From: Roseateles_B flavus
GTDB taxonomy: Bacteria > Pseudomonadota > Gammaproteobacteria > Burkholderiales > Burkholderiaceae_C
Reading direction: 5' to 3'
Assembly (NCBI RefSeq): GCF_039872765.1
Contig: NZ_JBDPZC010000016.1
Span: 9,758 to 73,757, forward strand
Length of the DNA stretch: 64,000 nt
Shown: positions 52,670 to 60,811 of the stretch, piece after piece
Position numbering within the stretch: the first letter of the stretch is position 1
How the letters are laid out: every line of letters starts with the position of its first letter
Notes under the pieces: model-generated
The model's input: the letters and a program-made list of their open reading frames with translations, nothing else
What the model was told of the DNA's origin: nothing
Databases searched by the model: none
Made by a program: the position numbers and the translations under genes

Positions 52670-53604
52670 GCGGGCGCGCCGGGATCAATGCACGCCGAGG
52701 TTCACCATCTGCCCTGAAAGGGATTGCCTACCGACTCGCTTCTTCGCTCGTGCTGGCTGGCATGTTCGCACTGGTCAAGGCGCTGGGGAGTCGCTACCCC
52801 ATCGGCGAAATCGTCTTCGCCCGCAACCTCTTCGCCTTGGTTCCCATCACCTGGCTCGTGCACTCTCAAGGGAAGTGGGCCGAACTCAAAACAAAGCACC
52901 CGCTTCTGCACATGCGTCGCGCTATCGCGGGAACGCTAGCGCTGTTCTTCAGCTTCTCCGCCGTGACGATGTTGCCGCTTTCGACCGCCGTGGCCCTGAC
53001 CTACGCCGCACCGTTGTTCATCACCGTGATGTCGACCACGCTCCTGCAAGAACAGGTCTCGCCGCGGCGCTGGATCGCGGTGGGGCTCGGATTCTTCGGC
53101 GTACTCACCGTGGTGCGGCCAGATTTTTCCGCTGGGCTGCCCTTGGGCAAGCTGCTGGGCGTGCTGGGCGCCATCGCTTCCGCAGCCTCTCTGATCTACA
53201 TCCGCCAGATGTCGACCACCGAGCCGGACTTCGCCATCGCCTTCCACTACACCGTGTTCGGTATCGTCGTGGGGGCCATGTCGCTGACCTACGGTGTCGT
53301 CATCCCGAACGTCGTCGACGCCGCAAAATTGGTGGCCATCGGGTTGCTGGGCGGCATTGCCCAGATGCTGGTGACTCGGGCCTACCGCCTCGCACCGGCT
53401 TCGCTCCTCGCTCCAGTCGAGTACGCCACTTTGTTGAGCTCACTCCTGATCGGCTACCTCGCATGGGGAGACACTCCAGCGATGATGGAGTGGATCGGGA
53501 TCGCAATCATCGTTGGCGCCGGGCTGCTGCCTCTGCTTCCTTCCAATCCACGCGCCATTGCCCGCAGCGCGATCAGAATGGCCTCGAAGCGGCGTGTGCG
53601 GTGA
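52666..53604 (+). CDS. EamA/DMT-family transporter
   Basis: 312 residues in an ATGA overlap with the dehydrogenase gene. Ten hydrophobic helices in two EamA repeats; typical marks are GEIVFARNLFALVP in the first and PASLLAPVEYATLLSSLLIGYLAWGDTP in the second. The family exports amino acids and related metabolites. Coupled to an opine dehydrogenase it is likely to export the dehydrogenase product, as the EamA protein CntI does for pseudopaline in Pseudomonas; this parallel is inference. It is convergent with ridA, 45 bases away. Confidence 0.85.
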   Translation: MSGRAGINARRGSPSALKGIAYRLASSLVLAGMFALVKALGSRYPIGEIVFARNLFALVPITWLVHSQGKWAELKTKHPLLHMRRAIAGTLALFFSFSAVTMLPLSTAVALTYAAPLFITVMSTTLLQEQVSPRRWIAVGLGFFGVLTVVRPDFSAGLPLGKLLGVLGAIASAASLIYIRQMSTTEPDFAIAFHYTVFGIVVGAMSLTYGVVIPNVVDAAKLVAIGLLGGIAQMLVTRAYRLAPASLLAPVEYATLLSSLLIGYLAWGDTPAMMEWIGIAIIVGAGLLPLLPSNPRAIARSAIRMASKRRVR

Positions 53605-53649
53605 CGGCGCCAGCTTCGACCACCAAGGCCACCAAGGCCACCACGACCA

Positions 53650-54030
53650 TCAAGCCATCGACGAAGCGACCACAGACCCAAGAGCCGCAGAAACAACGAT
53701 TTCCACCAACGTCTCCTCGGAAGCCATGTCAGCCTGTACCGTCGCCCGCGTTGGAGCTGCCCCCTTGACGGTCCAGGCATCCCACACCTCGTTCATGCCC
53801 TTGAAGTCCCTCTTGATGTCCTTGAGGAAAACCTGAGCGGTGAGCAAGCGGCTGCGGTCCGTCCCGGCAACCGAGAGCCAGTGATCGACCTTGGCCAGGG
53901 CCTGTGCGGTCTGGCCCAGGATATCCTGGCTGCGGTCTTCCGCCGTACATCCGGCGAGGAAAACCATCCCATTGCACACCACAGCCCGGCTGGCTCGTTC
54001 ATTGGCGGCGAATCTTGAAATTTCATTCAT
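53650..54030 (-). CDS. RidA family imine deaminase
   Basis: 126 residues from the ATG at 54030, after GGGAAG; the frame continues upstream but overlaps the preceding gene without meaning. The RidA/YjgF pattern is clear: VVCNGMVFLAGCTAED near the start, TAQVFLKDIKRDFKGMNEVWDAW, and the active-site region APTRATVQADM with the catalytic Arg, followed by LVEIVVSA. RidA enzymes hydrolyse reactive imines or enamines. It is the last gene of the oxidase operon, 16 bases after the FAD subunit, and fits clearing of the imine product of that oxidase. Confidence 0.9.
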   Translation of the reverse strand: MNEISRFAANERASRAVVCNGMVFLAGCTAEDRSQDILGQTAQALAKVDHWLSVAGTDRSRLLTAQVFLKDIKRDFKGMNEVWDAWTVKGAAPTRATVQADMASEETLVEIVVSAALGSVVASSMA

Positions 54031-54046
54031 CAAATCTTCCCTGTCT

Positions 54047-55456
54047 CTAGGGCTGGGGCGTTGACACGTCTTCAGCGGTGGCAATGTTGGCAAGCGAGGC
54101 CAGCGGGATGGGCTTGAGCGGTGTCCTGATGCGGTAGGCACCGATCTCCTGCGGTGGCTTGCCCAAGGCATCGGCCAAGATCTGCGTGACCGCCAGCCCA
54201 CACACCCTGCCCTGGCAAGGGCCCATGCCGCAGCGGCTCATGAACTTCATCTGGTTGGGCCCATGGCACCCGAGCTGCGCCATTTCTCGGATCCGCCCCG
54301 CGCTCACCTCCTCGCATCGACAAACCAGGGTGTCATCGGCAGGCTGTTGCAGCCACGATGGCGGGCGGTACAGGGTGTCCAACAGGGGACGCACCAGCAG
54401 CTCCCGCGCCAGCGCCTGTTGGTGCGGGCGTGCTCTTTGATCGCGCTCAGCCACGGAGACGAAGCCGCGCACCTGGGCAGCACCCAAGGCCGCAATGGCT
54501 CCCGCATGTTCAGCAGCCAACGCTCCGGCAATAGCGACGCCGTCGCCAGCGACGCTGACCCCGGCGCGCGAAGTCGCACCCCAGGGGTCGGTTCTGACGC
54601 TCCACGCGAGCTGAACCGGGTTCCAGTCGTGCTCCAGCCTCAGTAGGCGTGTCAGCTGGGTGTTCGGCACGACCCCGTGATGCACAAGCACCAGATCGGC
54701 CTCTAGCCTGTGCCCTCTTCCCTTGGAAGTGAAGGCCAAGGCTGTTGCGCGTTCGACGCCTTCAGCGCGAAGTTCGGTGGCTTCCTTGAACCAAGGCACC
54801 CGTGCCTTGCGCAAGTGGCGCACCATCGAGGCCCCTTTGGCCAGGTAGTCCCAGGCCCCAAGGGCCGCCGGCAAGTGCCGGGCCGCCTGCCAACGGTTGC
54901 CACCGGGCGAGGTCTCAACCAGGCCCGCCACATTCGCACCGGCCTTCTGCAATTGGCTAGCCACGAGCAGCAACAGCGGGCCACCACCTGCAAGCACCAC
55001 CTTCCCAGAGGGAATTGCCGCCGACGACTTCATGGCTATCTGGGCGGCTCCTGCATTCATCACGCCAGGCAGCGTCCAGCCCGGCATCGGCGAAGCCCTT
55101 TCCACCGCGCCCGTCGCGATGATCAAGTGGCCGGCTCGAACCTTGAACGACCGGCCGGCTTGCTGCACCGCGAGAGTCAACGCCTCGTCCACGTCCCATA
55201 CCAGGGCACCAAAGAGGCACTCCACGTTGGAAACGGCCAGCCGAGACGTGAGGACGCGACCATAGCTGTACGCACTGCCCAGAATGCCCATCACCGCCTG
55301 GCTGGCATTCGCCACATTGCGGTAGATCTGCCCGCCAGCTTGGGCCTGCTCATCCAGGAGCAAGACCTTCAACCCCAGATCAGCCGCCGTCGTCGCGGCA
55401 GAGATCCCAGCAGGCCCTGCCCCGATCACGGCGATATCGTAGAACGGCACCGTCAT
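54047..55456 (-). CDS. Opine-oxidase-like NAD(P)/FAD subunit (OoxA/HcnB type)
   Basis: 469 residues from the ATG at 55456, overlapping the ferredoxin stop by four bases. The N-terminal FAD motif is IAVIGAGPAGISAATTAADLG, followed by a second nucleotide-binding motif VVLAGGGPLLLLVASQLQKAG. The C-terminal BFD-like region has VCRCEEVSAGRIREMA and SRCGMGPCQGRVC, four cysteines that bind a [2Fe-2S] cluster. This layout is that of the large subunit of octopine/nopaline oxidase, HCN synthase HcnB and related amino-acid dehydrogenases. It would act with the adjacent ferredoxin and the FAD oxidase as a heterotrimer. Confidence 0.85.
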   Translation of the reverse strand: MTVPFYDIAVIGAGPAGISAATTAADLGLKVLLLDEQAQAGGQIYRNVANASQAVMGILGSAYSYGRVLTSRLAVSNVECLFGALVWDVDEALTLAVQQAGRSFKVRAGHLIIATGAVERASPMPGWTLPGVMNAGAAQIAMKSSAAIPSGKVVLAGGGPLLLLVASQLQKAGANVAGLVETSPGGNRWQAARHLPAALGAWDYLAKGASMVRHLRKARVPWFKEATELRAEGVERATALAFTSKGRGHRLEADLVLVHHGVVPNTQLTRLLRLEHDWNPVQLAWSVRTDPWGATSRAGVSVAGDGVAIAGALAAEHAGAIAALGAAQVRGFVSVAERDQRARPHQQALARELLVRPLLDTLYRPPSWLQQPADDTLVCRCEEVSAGRIREMAQLGCHGPNQMKFMSRCGMGPCQGRVCGLAVTQILADALGKPPQEIGAYRIRTPLKPIPLASLANIATAEDVSTPQP

Positions 55457-55776
55457 GCTGAGACCTCGATGTGGCGTGCGCCGGCCTGGAGCCTCACGCG
55501 CATGCCGGGCGCCACGGTCACCATGCAAGCCTGGACATTGGGCTGGCCATCGAGCTCCACCAGGCACTCAAAGCAGGTCCCCATCAGGCACAGCGGGGCC
55601 CTGGGCTGCCCCGATACCGCCGATCGCCGAAATGGTGTCCGCTTGCCGAGGCTGCACGGGCTGCTGAGCAGTGCGACGGCCAAGGTCTGGCCAGCGCTCA
55701 CCACCACCTCTTGCTCGTTGACCACGAGCTTGATCCGCTGCGCTTCGTCGGCCTCGCTATTGAGCTGTTTGAACAT
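55453..55776 (-). CDS. (2Fe-2S)-binding small subunit (HcnA type)
   Basis: 107 residues from the ATG at 55776. The plant-type cluster motif is CLMGTCFECLVELDG with a fourth cysteine in VQACMVTV (C-x4-C-x2-C-x11-C). Start and stop both overlap neighbours (20 and 4 bases). Such small subunits pass electrons between the two FAD subunits of opine oxidases, HCN synthase and D-hydroxyproline dehydrogenases. Confidence 0.88.
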   Translation of the reverse strand: MFKQLNSEADEAQRIKLVVNEQEVVVSAGQTLAVALLSSPCSLGKRTPFRRSAVSGQPRAPLCLMGTCFECLVELDGQPNVQACMVTVAPGMRVRLQAGARHIEVSA

Positions 55777-56875
55777 TGAAGCGTTCCTCATTGAATTCAG
55801 AAATTGCAGCGGGAGCCACCCGGCCACGCAGCCAGTCCACAAGTCCTCCTGCGTGCTCCGACGCCAAGGTGATGCCGCTGTGGCAGTTGACCGCGAAGGC
55901 GCCTCGGTGCGTGGCCGACTGCTGGTAGAGGGGGTAGCCGTCCGGTGTCATGGGGCGCAGTGCCCCCCAGGACCGCACCACATTCACTTGGGCCAGCAGC
56001 GGAAAGCATCGGATGGCACGCTGCGTGATCGCTGCTAGGCCATCTAATGAGGTCCCGTCGTCAAAGCCGACATCCTCCTTCGAGGCGCCGAGTTGAACGA
56101 CACCTTCTCGTGTCTGCCGGATCGCATGCCATGGATGCCGAAGGAAGGGCTGCACGCGCTCCGTGACCAGCATCTGCCCGCGGATGGGCTCCACATGGGC
56201 ATTCATACCCAGTTGGGGCGCCAGGGCGAGATTGCCGAGGCCCGACGCCAGCACGATGCGCGTCGCGGAGAACTCTCCGCGCTTCGTCTTCACCGTGAAG
56301 AGCCCCTGCCCGTGGGAGATCTCGGTTGCAGCCGCATCCACCATCAACAGCCCTCCAGCCTTCTTGAAGCCAGCCACCAGGGCGCGCAGCAAACGCAAGG
56401 GGCTCACGTGCCCGTCCAGGGGGCAGAACATGCCACCCACGACCTCAGGGCCGATCATGGGACAGAGCTTCGCCAGCTCGGCGCGGTCGAGCACCTCATA
56501 GGGGTAGTCGTCCAACGCAGCCCGCAAGGACTCCATCCCCTTGACTCGGTTCGCCAGTTCCGCGTCGCTCAAGCAGATGTGGAGCCCGCCAATCTGCGAC
56601 AGCTCGACGTCGACGCCGGTCTCGTCAAACAGCCGTGCCGCGAACTCGGGCCAGCGCTTCACTGCGGCCATCGTCCAACTGGCGTAGGCCGGCTTGCCGA
56701 CGCCTTTGCCCTGCACCCAGATCAGGCCGCCATTTCCGCGCGAGGCACGGAATGCAATATCGCCCTCATCCAGGACCCGCACGGTTTCGCCTGCGATAGC
56801 GAGTCCGTATCCGATGGACAGACCCATCACGCCGCCGCCGACGACAAGAAAATCAGTGGCTTTTGAAGCACTCAT
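55757..56875 (-). CDS. FAD-dependent amino-acid/opine oxidase subunit (OoxB type)
   Basis: 372 residues of the DAO/GlyDH family. The FAD motif is FLVVGGGVMGLSIGYGLAIAG; the region RASRGNGGLIWVQG and the late motif RSWGALRPMTPDGYPLY ... GAFAVNCHSGITLASEHAGGLVDWL are typical of D-amino-acid-like dehydrogenases. It is the first oxidase gene and overlaps the ferredoxin start. The length fits OoxB (about 370) better than HcnC (about 420). It should oxidise the C-N bond of the opine or a D-amino acid, giving keto acid plus imine/amine. Confidence 0.85.
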   Translation of the reverse strand: MSASKATDFLVVGGGVMGLSIGYGLAIAGETVRVLDEGDIAFRASRGNGGLIWVQGKGVGKPAYASWTMAAVKRWPEFAARLFDETGVDVELSQIGGLHICLSDAELANRVKGMESLRAALDDYPYEVLDRAELAKLCPMIGPEVVGGMFCPLDGHVSPLRLLRALVAGFKKAGGLLMVDAAATEISHGQGLFTVKTKRGEFSATRIVLASGLGNLALAPQLGMNAHVEPIRGQMLVTERVQPFLRHPWHAIRQTREGVVQLGASKEDVGFDDGTSLDGLAAITQRAIRCFPLLAQVNVVRSWGALRPMTPDGYPLYQQSATHRGAFAVNCHSGITLASEHAGGLVDWLRGRVAPAAISEFNEERFNVQTAQ

Positions 56876-56902
56876 GATTCGATACAGATAGCGAACACAC
56901 CA

Positions 56903-57886
56903 TCAATCGGCCGTGATATTGGATTGCTTGATGACAGCGCTCCATTTGGCATCCTGAGCCTTGATGAAGCCCGCGAATTCAGCCACGCTCATCGTCTTGG
57001 CATCGGTACCGACATCCAGCAGTTGCTTCTTCACCTTCGGATCAGCGAGCACGTGATTGATTTCCGTATTCAGCTTCTGAACGATCTCTGCCGGCATTTT
57101 TGCGGGCCCCACGATGCCAGTCCAAGATTCAGCTTCTGCCGCCTTCATACCCATTTCCCCAACGGTGGGGACGTCAGGCAAGAGCGGGGAGCGTTTCGCG
57201 GAGGTGACTGCCAACGCCCGGACCTTGCCCGATCTGACGTTGGGTGCCATCGAGCTGAAGTTGTCCACCATCATTTGAATCTGGCCGCCTATCAGATCCA
57301 TTTCTGCAGCCGGCGAGCTCTTGTAGGGAACGTGCGTCGCTGGAATATTCGCGCTAGAACGAATCAACTCCATCACGATATGAAGCGAGGAGCCATTTCC
57401 CGATGAGCCAAAGAAAACAGCCCCAGTGCTGCGTTTGGCATAGGCGGCAAGCTCCGGCACAGATTTGACGGGCAAGCTCGCCGGGACGCCCAGCAGGTAG
57501 GCGCTGGTCGCATTCATGGCGATCGGGGAGAAGTCGGTGGCCGTGCTGTAGGGGATGGTTTTGACCACGTGCGGCGCCATGCTGAAGTTCGTCACGTTGT
57601 TCGCGCCGAGGGTATAGCCGTCGGGGGCTGCCTTGGCCACCGCGTCAAGGCCTATCGCTCCCGAAGCTCCTGGTTTGTTGTCGATGACAACCGGTTGCCC
57701 TAGCCGCTGCGAAAGGGCCGTCCCAATGATTCGGGCCACCGTGTCGGCCGCGCCGCCCGCAGCTGCGGGAACCACGATGCGAATGGGCTTCTCCGGATAC
57801 CCTGCAGATGCGCCCTGAGCAAAGGTCGCAACCCATGTCAGAAAACACAGGGTGAAGGTACGATTGAGCGTGGGTAGGAGTTTCAT
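56903..57886 (-). CDS. Bug-family (TctC-like) solute-binding protein
   Basis: 327 residues from the ATG at 57886; an ATG six bases upstream is also possible. A Sec signal (to about residue 27) precedes the Bug pattern: GYPEKPIRIVVPAAAGGAADTVARIIGTALSQRLGQPVVIDNKPGASG, and ERxP-type motifs such as SPLLPDVPTVGEMG. Bug proteins bind carboxylates or amino acids in the periplasm. No TctA/TctB membrane partners are present, common for Bug genes of Burkholderiales. It precedes the oxidase genes by 27 bases and is divergent from a LysR gene, so it likely binds the opine substrate or senses it. Confidence 0.92.
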   Translation of the reverse strand: MKLLPTLNRTFTLCFLTWVATFAQGASAGYPEKPIRIVVPAAAGGAADTVARIIGTALSQRLGQPVVIDNKPGASGAIGLDAVAKAAPDGYTLGANNVTNFSMAPHVVKTIPYSTATDFSPIAMNATSAYLLGVPASLPVKSVPELAAYAKRSTGAVFFGSSGNGSSLHIVMELIRSSANIPATHVPYKSSPAAEMDLIGGQIQMMVDNFSSMAPNVRSGKVRALAVTSAKRSPLLPDVPTVGEMGMKAAEAESWTGIVGPAKMPAEIVQKLNTEINHVLADPKVKKQLLDVGTDAKTMSVAEFAGFIKAQDAKWSAVIKQSNITAD

Positions 57887-57913
57887 GGTCATCCAGTTCT
57901 GTGTGGTTGACCA

Positions 57914-57988
57914 ATCGTATGAAGGAACGATGAACGAATCCATGGCATCTCCGCATGAATCCATCCGCGGATGCTATGGGTTGCGCAA
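57914..57988. promoter_or_regulatory. Divergent control region of LysR and catabolic operon
   Basis: The 118-base gap between the Bug and lysR starts has three dyads: ATCGT-N8-ACGAT (57914-57931), the palindrome CATCCGCGGATG (57962-57973) and TTGCGCAA (57981-57988). One of them is probably the LysR binding site; autoregulation with divergent activation is typical. I cannot decide which. Confidence 0.5.
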
Positions 57989-58004
57989 TTGAAATCAACA
58001 ACAA

Positions 58005-58895
58005 ATGCAACCCAAGATACCTACTCATCAAATGATCGAGGCCTTCCGCGCAGCGATTGATCACGGTGGCTTCAGTGCAGCGGGCGAGGCGCTGAATATG
58101 TCGCAGTCGTCAGTCAGCCGACTGATATCAGATTTGCAGAAATCGCTCGGATACCAGCTTTTCGCCAAGCATGGACGTACCGTGCGTCCGACAGCGGAAG
58201 CGCTCGCACTGATTGCCAAAATCGAGGAGTCGTATATCGGGTTGAGGGATATTGCGCGCTTCTCGGAGCAGTTGCGCAAGCAGAGGATGGGGCATCTTTC
58301 CATCTGCGCCATGCCCGCCATCGGGCATTCCATCATGCCCAGTGCGATCGAGTTTCTTCGCGACCGGCACCCTGACGTGTTTGTGAGCTTCAGCGTCATC
58401 CCCTCGCTGGATGTGTCCAATGCCGTGCGCAACAGGCAGGCGGACCTGGGTTTTGTCGCCGACGGCCTCGTGACAGGAGGTCTCGAAACGGTGGCGGAGT
58501 TTGAAGGGGACTGTGTTTGTATTGCGAGAGCCGGAGATTTTCCGGCAGCCTGGCGTCAGGTCAATCTGGAGCAATTGGCCGGCCGACCCTTCGTGAGCAC
58601 GACCGCGTCGCTACAGCGCCAACTCAACATGCGGCTGAGCGCCCTGGGCCTGGAGCTTGATGTCATCGGCGAGGTGTCGCACTCTTTCTCGGCCAGCCAG
58701 CTCGTGCTGCGAGGCCTGGGCATTTCGGTGGTGGATCCATTCACCGGGGCGGTCCACAGGACGAACGGGGGCGTTGTTCTACCGCTTGCTCCATCCCTGC
58801 CCTACAAGATCGTCGCTCTTGCCATGGGCGACACCCGGCTCAACGGGGCGGCAAAGGACCTGCTGCAGTTTCTCGGAACTGGGCTCGACACCTGA
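58005..58895 (+). CDS. LysR-family transcriptional regulator
   Basis: 296 residues. The N-terminal winged helix is clear: MIEAFRAAIDHGGFSAAGEALNMSQSSVSRLISDLQKSLGYQLF. The C-terminal effector domain contains GHLSICAMPAIGHSIMPSAIEFL and DLGFVADGLVTGGLETV. The regulators of opine catabolism OccR and NocR are LysR proteins with this overall look. Divergent transcription from the Bug-oxidase-ridA operon makes it the likely regulator, with an opine or amino acid as effector (inference). The ribosome site is weak. Confidence 0.92.
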   Translation: MQPKIPTHQMIEAFRAAIDHGGFSAAGEALNMSQSSVSRLISDLQKSLGYQLFAKHGRTVRPTAEALALIAKIEESYIGLRDIARFSEQLRKQRMGHLSICAMPAIGHSIMPSAIEFLRDRHPDVFVSFSVIPSLDVSNAVRNRQADLGFVADGLVTGGLETVAEFEGDCVCIARAGDFPAAWRQVNLEQLAGRPFVSTTASLQRQLNMRLSALGLELDVIGEVSHSFSASQLVLRGLGISVVDPFTGAVHRTNGGVVLPLAPSLPYKIVALAMGDTRLNGAAKDLLQFLGTGLDT

Positions 58896-59146
58896 GGCCG
58901 AAGACCCTTCCGTGATGCTCGGCGAGAGTCCAATAGCGCCGCTGGACTTGGGGGAACAGTCGTCATGAAAGCGGGATTGCAAGGCTACGCCTTGTTCTCT
59001 GCGGGCAACCGCGCAGTGACCAGCCGAACCTGGATACCATCAGGGCTCGATGCCCAAGTGCTCCCCGATCGCCGTTTGAGCCATATCTCCAGCGCAGCAA
59101 GGAGTCATGGTCTCGATGTCGAACATGCCGTGCAGGGCAAATCTTC

Positions 59147-59527
59147 ATGAAAACAGACGCTTCCACTGAGCAACCGCCGTCCCTCCCGACGGAGGACGTT
59201 ACCACCCAGCTGATCAATCAACTGGACGAGCTGCTCCACGCGCTGAGTAAAAGCATTCCTGCCACCAAGCCCTGGAGCAGGCAACTGCAAGAGCACCTGC
59301 GTGAGGCCGACAGAGCTATCGAGACGCTGCGCCTCACGTTGTTGCTGAAGCGCCCCTCTGTGGAAATGGCTGCGGCTGCATTCACCGTCCGATCAGCAAC
59401 TGCTGCCATGGACGCCGCAGCCGCTGGTGGACGGGTTGATCTCACCACGCGTTCAGCGTTGAGGCTCGCCCATCGCCTGGGACAAACCCTGGTGCGAGAT
59501 TTCCAGGTCACCCCAAATGGCGCCTGA
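59147..59527 (+). CDS. Small helical hypothetical protein
   Basis: 126 residues, largely helical and Ala/Leu-rich, e.g. DVTTQLINQLDELLHALSKSIPA and LREADRAIETLRLTLLL, without signal or membrane helices. No family is recognised. It lies in the 650-base space between the LysR gene and tetA; the 251 bases before it hold no supported gene. It is convergent with tetA, 23 bases apart. Confidence 0.45.
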   Translation: MKTDASTEQPPSLPTEDVTTQLINQLDELLHALSKSIPATKPWSRQLQEHLREADRAIETLRLTLLLKRPSVEMAAAAFTVRSATAAMDAAAAGGRVDLTTRSALRLAHRLGQTLVRDFQVTPNGA

Positions 59528-59550
59528 CAGTCACCCGAGTAGCCGACGCC

Positions 59551-60750
59551 TCACCTGGGAAGTTCTACTGCCTGAGCATGGACTCCTCGTGCCCGCCGGC
59601 TGAAAAGCAGCGGTAGCGCCAACAGATAGAGCAGCGCCGCCGCAATCCAGACCACACCGGGCGAAGACTGCTGCGTCACCGCGAACGCAGAGGTCGCGGC
59701 GAGGGGCCCACCAATGCCAATCAGGCTGTTGAGGCTGGCCAGCGTGCCTTGCAATTCGCCTTGGTGCTGCGCATCCACTTGGCGCGCCAGCATGGCCTGC
59801 AATGCCGGCAGGGTCAGGCCTCCAGCAGCGAACAGAGGCAGCAGCGCGAACGGCATCCAGCCCACTGTGGCCAAGCCGATCAGGACAAAGCCCAACCCGT
59901 CCGCCGCCATACCGGCGAGCAGCGCACGCTGCTCGCCGAGCCGGGCCACCAGGGGCCCGGTGACAAAGGCTTGCGAGACCGCATGCAGGCCGCCGTAGCA
60001 GGCCAGCGACAACCCCGCCACCCAGGCGGTCCAGCCGTAGCGCTCCTGCCCATAGAGGATCCACAACGCGCCCGGCACCTGCGACGCCAGCGCGACGACC
60101 GCAAACACGCCCACGAGTGGCAGCAAAGGCGGGCGGCCCTGCAGGCGATGCAGCGCCAAGAACGCGTTGAGCTTGCTTATCTCCAACCGAACTGCGCGAT
60201 GCTGGTTGGACTCGGGCAGCGCGCGCCAGGCCAGCAGCAGGTTCAGCGCATTCATGGCGGCTGCGGCCAGGAACGGCGCGCGCAGCGACCACTCGCCCAG
60301 GCCACCGCCGATCAGCGGCCCGACGACGAAACCCAGGCCCATCGCCGCGCCCATCTGGCCATAGCGCCTCGCGCGATCCGGCTCGGCGGTCACATCGGTG
60401 ATGTAAGCCGTGCCAACCGCCATGCTGGCGCCGGTGATGCCGGACAGCACACGACCTACGTACAGCCACGCCAAGCTCGGCGCCAGCGCCATCAGCACGT
60501 AGTCGGCCGCCGCGCCGGCCAGCGAGGCCAGCAGCACCGGCCGGCGGCCGAAGCGGTCGCTCAAGGCACCCAGCACCGGCGAGAACAGAAACTGCATGGT
60601 TGCATAGACGGCCAGCAAGGCACCGTAGTGGTGGGCAGTGGCATCGGCGCCTGCCAACTCGCGCAGCAGGCCAGGCAAGATGGGAAACACCAGGCTCATG
60701 CCCACTGCGTCCAGCAATAGCGTCAACAAAATGACAGTCAAGGCTCGATT
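59551..60750 (-). CDS. tetA: Tetracycline efflux MFS transporter, TetA-like
   Basis: 399 residues if the GTG at 60750 is the start; it has AGGGA five bases upstream and gives the length of TetA. An ATG at 60780 would place the operator inside the gene. Twelve membrane helices; motif A is GALSDRFGRRPVLL and the helix 5 region has GPLIGGGLGEWSLRAPF. QVPGALWILYGQERYGW and PALQAMLARQVDAQHQGELQGTLASL match TetA classes A/C/G. It exports tetracycline-Mg in exchange for protons. The exact class is not certain; it seems to be a divergent one. It is divergent from tetR with tet operators between. Confidence 0.85.
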   Translation of the reverse strand, partial: NRALTVILLTLLLDAVGMSLVFPILPGLLRELAGADATAHHYGALLAVYATMQFLFSPVLGALSDRFGRRPVLLASLAGAAADYVLMALAPSLAWLYVGRVLSGITGASMAVGTAYITDVTAEPDRARRYGQMGAAMGLGFVVGPLIGGGLGEWSLRAPFLAAAAMNALNLLLAWRALPESNQHRAVRLEISKLNAFLALHRLQGRPPLLPLVGVFAVVALASQVPGALWILYGQERYGWTAWVAGLSLACYGGLHAVSQAFVTGPLVARLGEQRALLAGMAADGLGFVLIGLATVGWMPFALLPLFAAGGLTLPALQAMLARQVDAQHQGELQGTLASLNSLIGIGGPLAATSAFAVTQQSSPGVVWIAAALLYLLALPLLFSRRARGVHAQAVELPR

Positions 60751-60757
60751 CACAATT

Positions 60758-60776
60758 TCCCTATCATTGATAGAGT
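60758..60776. promoter_or_regulatory. tet operator, tetA-proximal
   Basis: The sequence TCCCTATCATTGATAGAGT is a nearly perfect 19-base dyad of the tetO type (core CTATCA-TTGATAG). It lies 8 bases before the GTG start of tetA, so bound TetR would block tetA expression. Confidence 0.9.
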
Positions 60777-60792
60777 GCATTGTGCCCGAATT

Positions 60793-60811
60793 TCCCTATC
60801 ATTGATAGAGT
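60793..60811. promoter_or_regulatory. tet operator, tetR-proximal
   Basis: An exact second copy of the same 19-base operator, centred 35 bases from the first and ending immediately before the ATG of tetR. TetR bound here would repress its own gene. Confidence 0.9.

Noticed and set aside
54710..56038. 442-codon open frame on the plus strand
   Set aside because: Antisense to the well-supported oxidase subunit genes; composition typical of a GC-rich shadow frame.
59749..60720. 323-codon plus-strand frame
   Set aside because: Antisense to tetA; Gln/Arg/His-rich with no domain.
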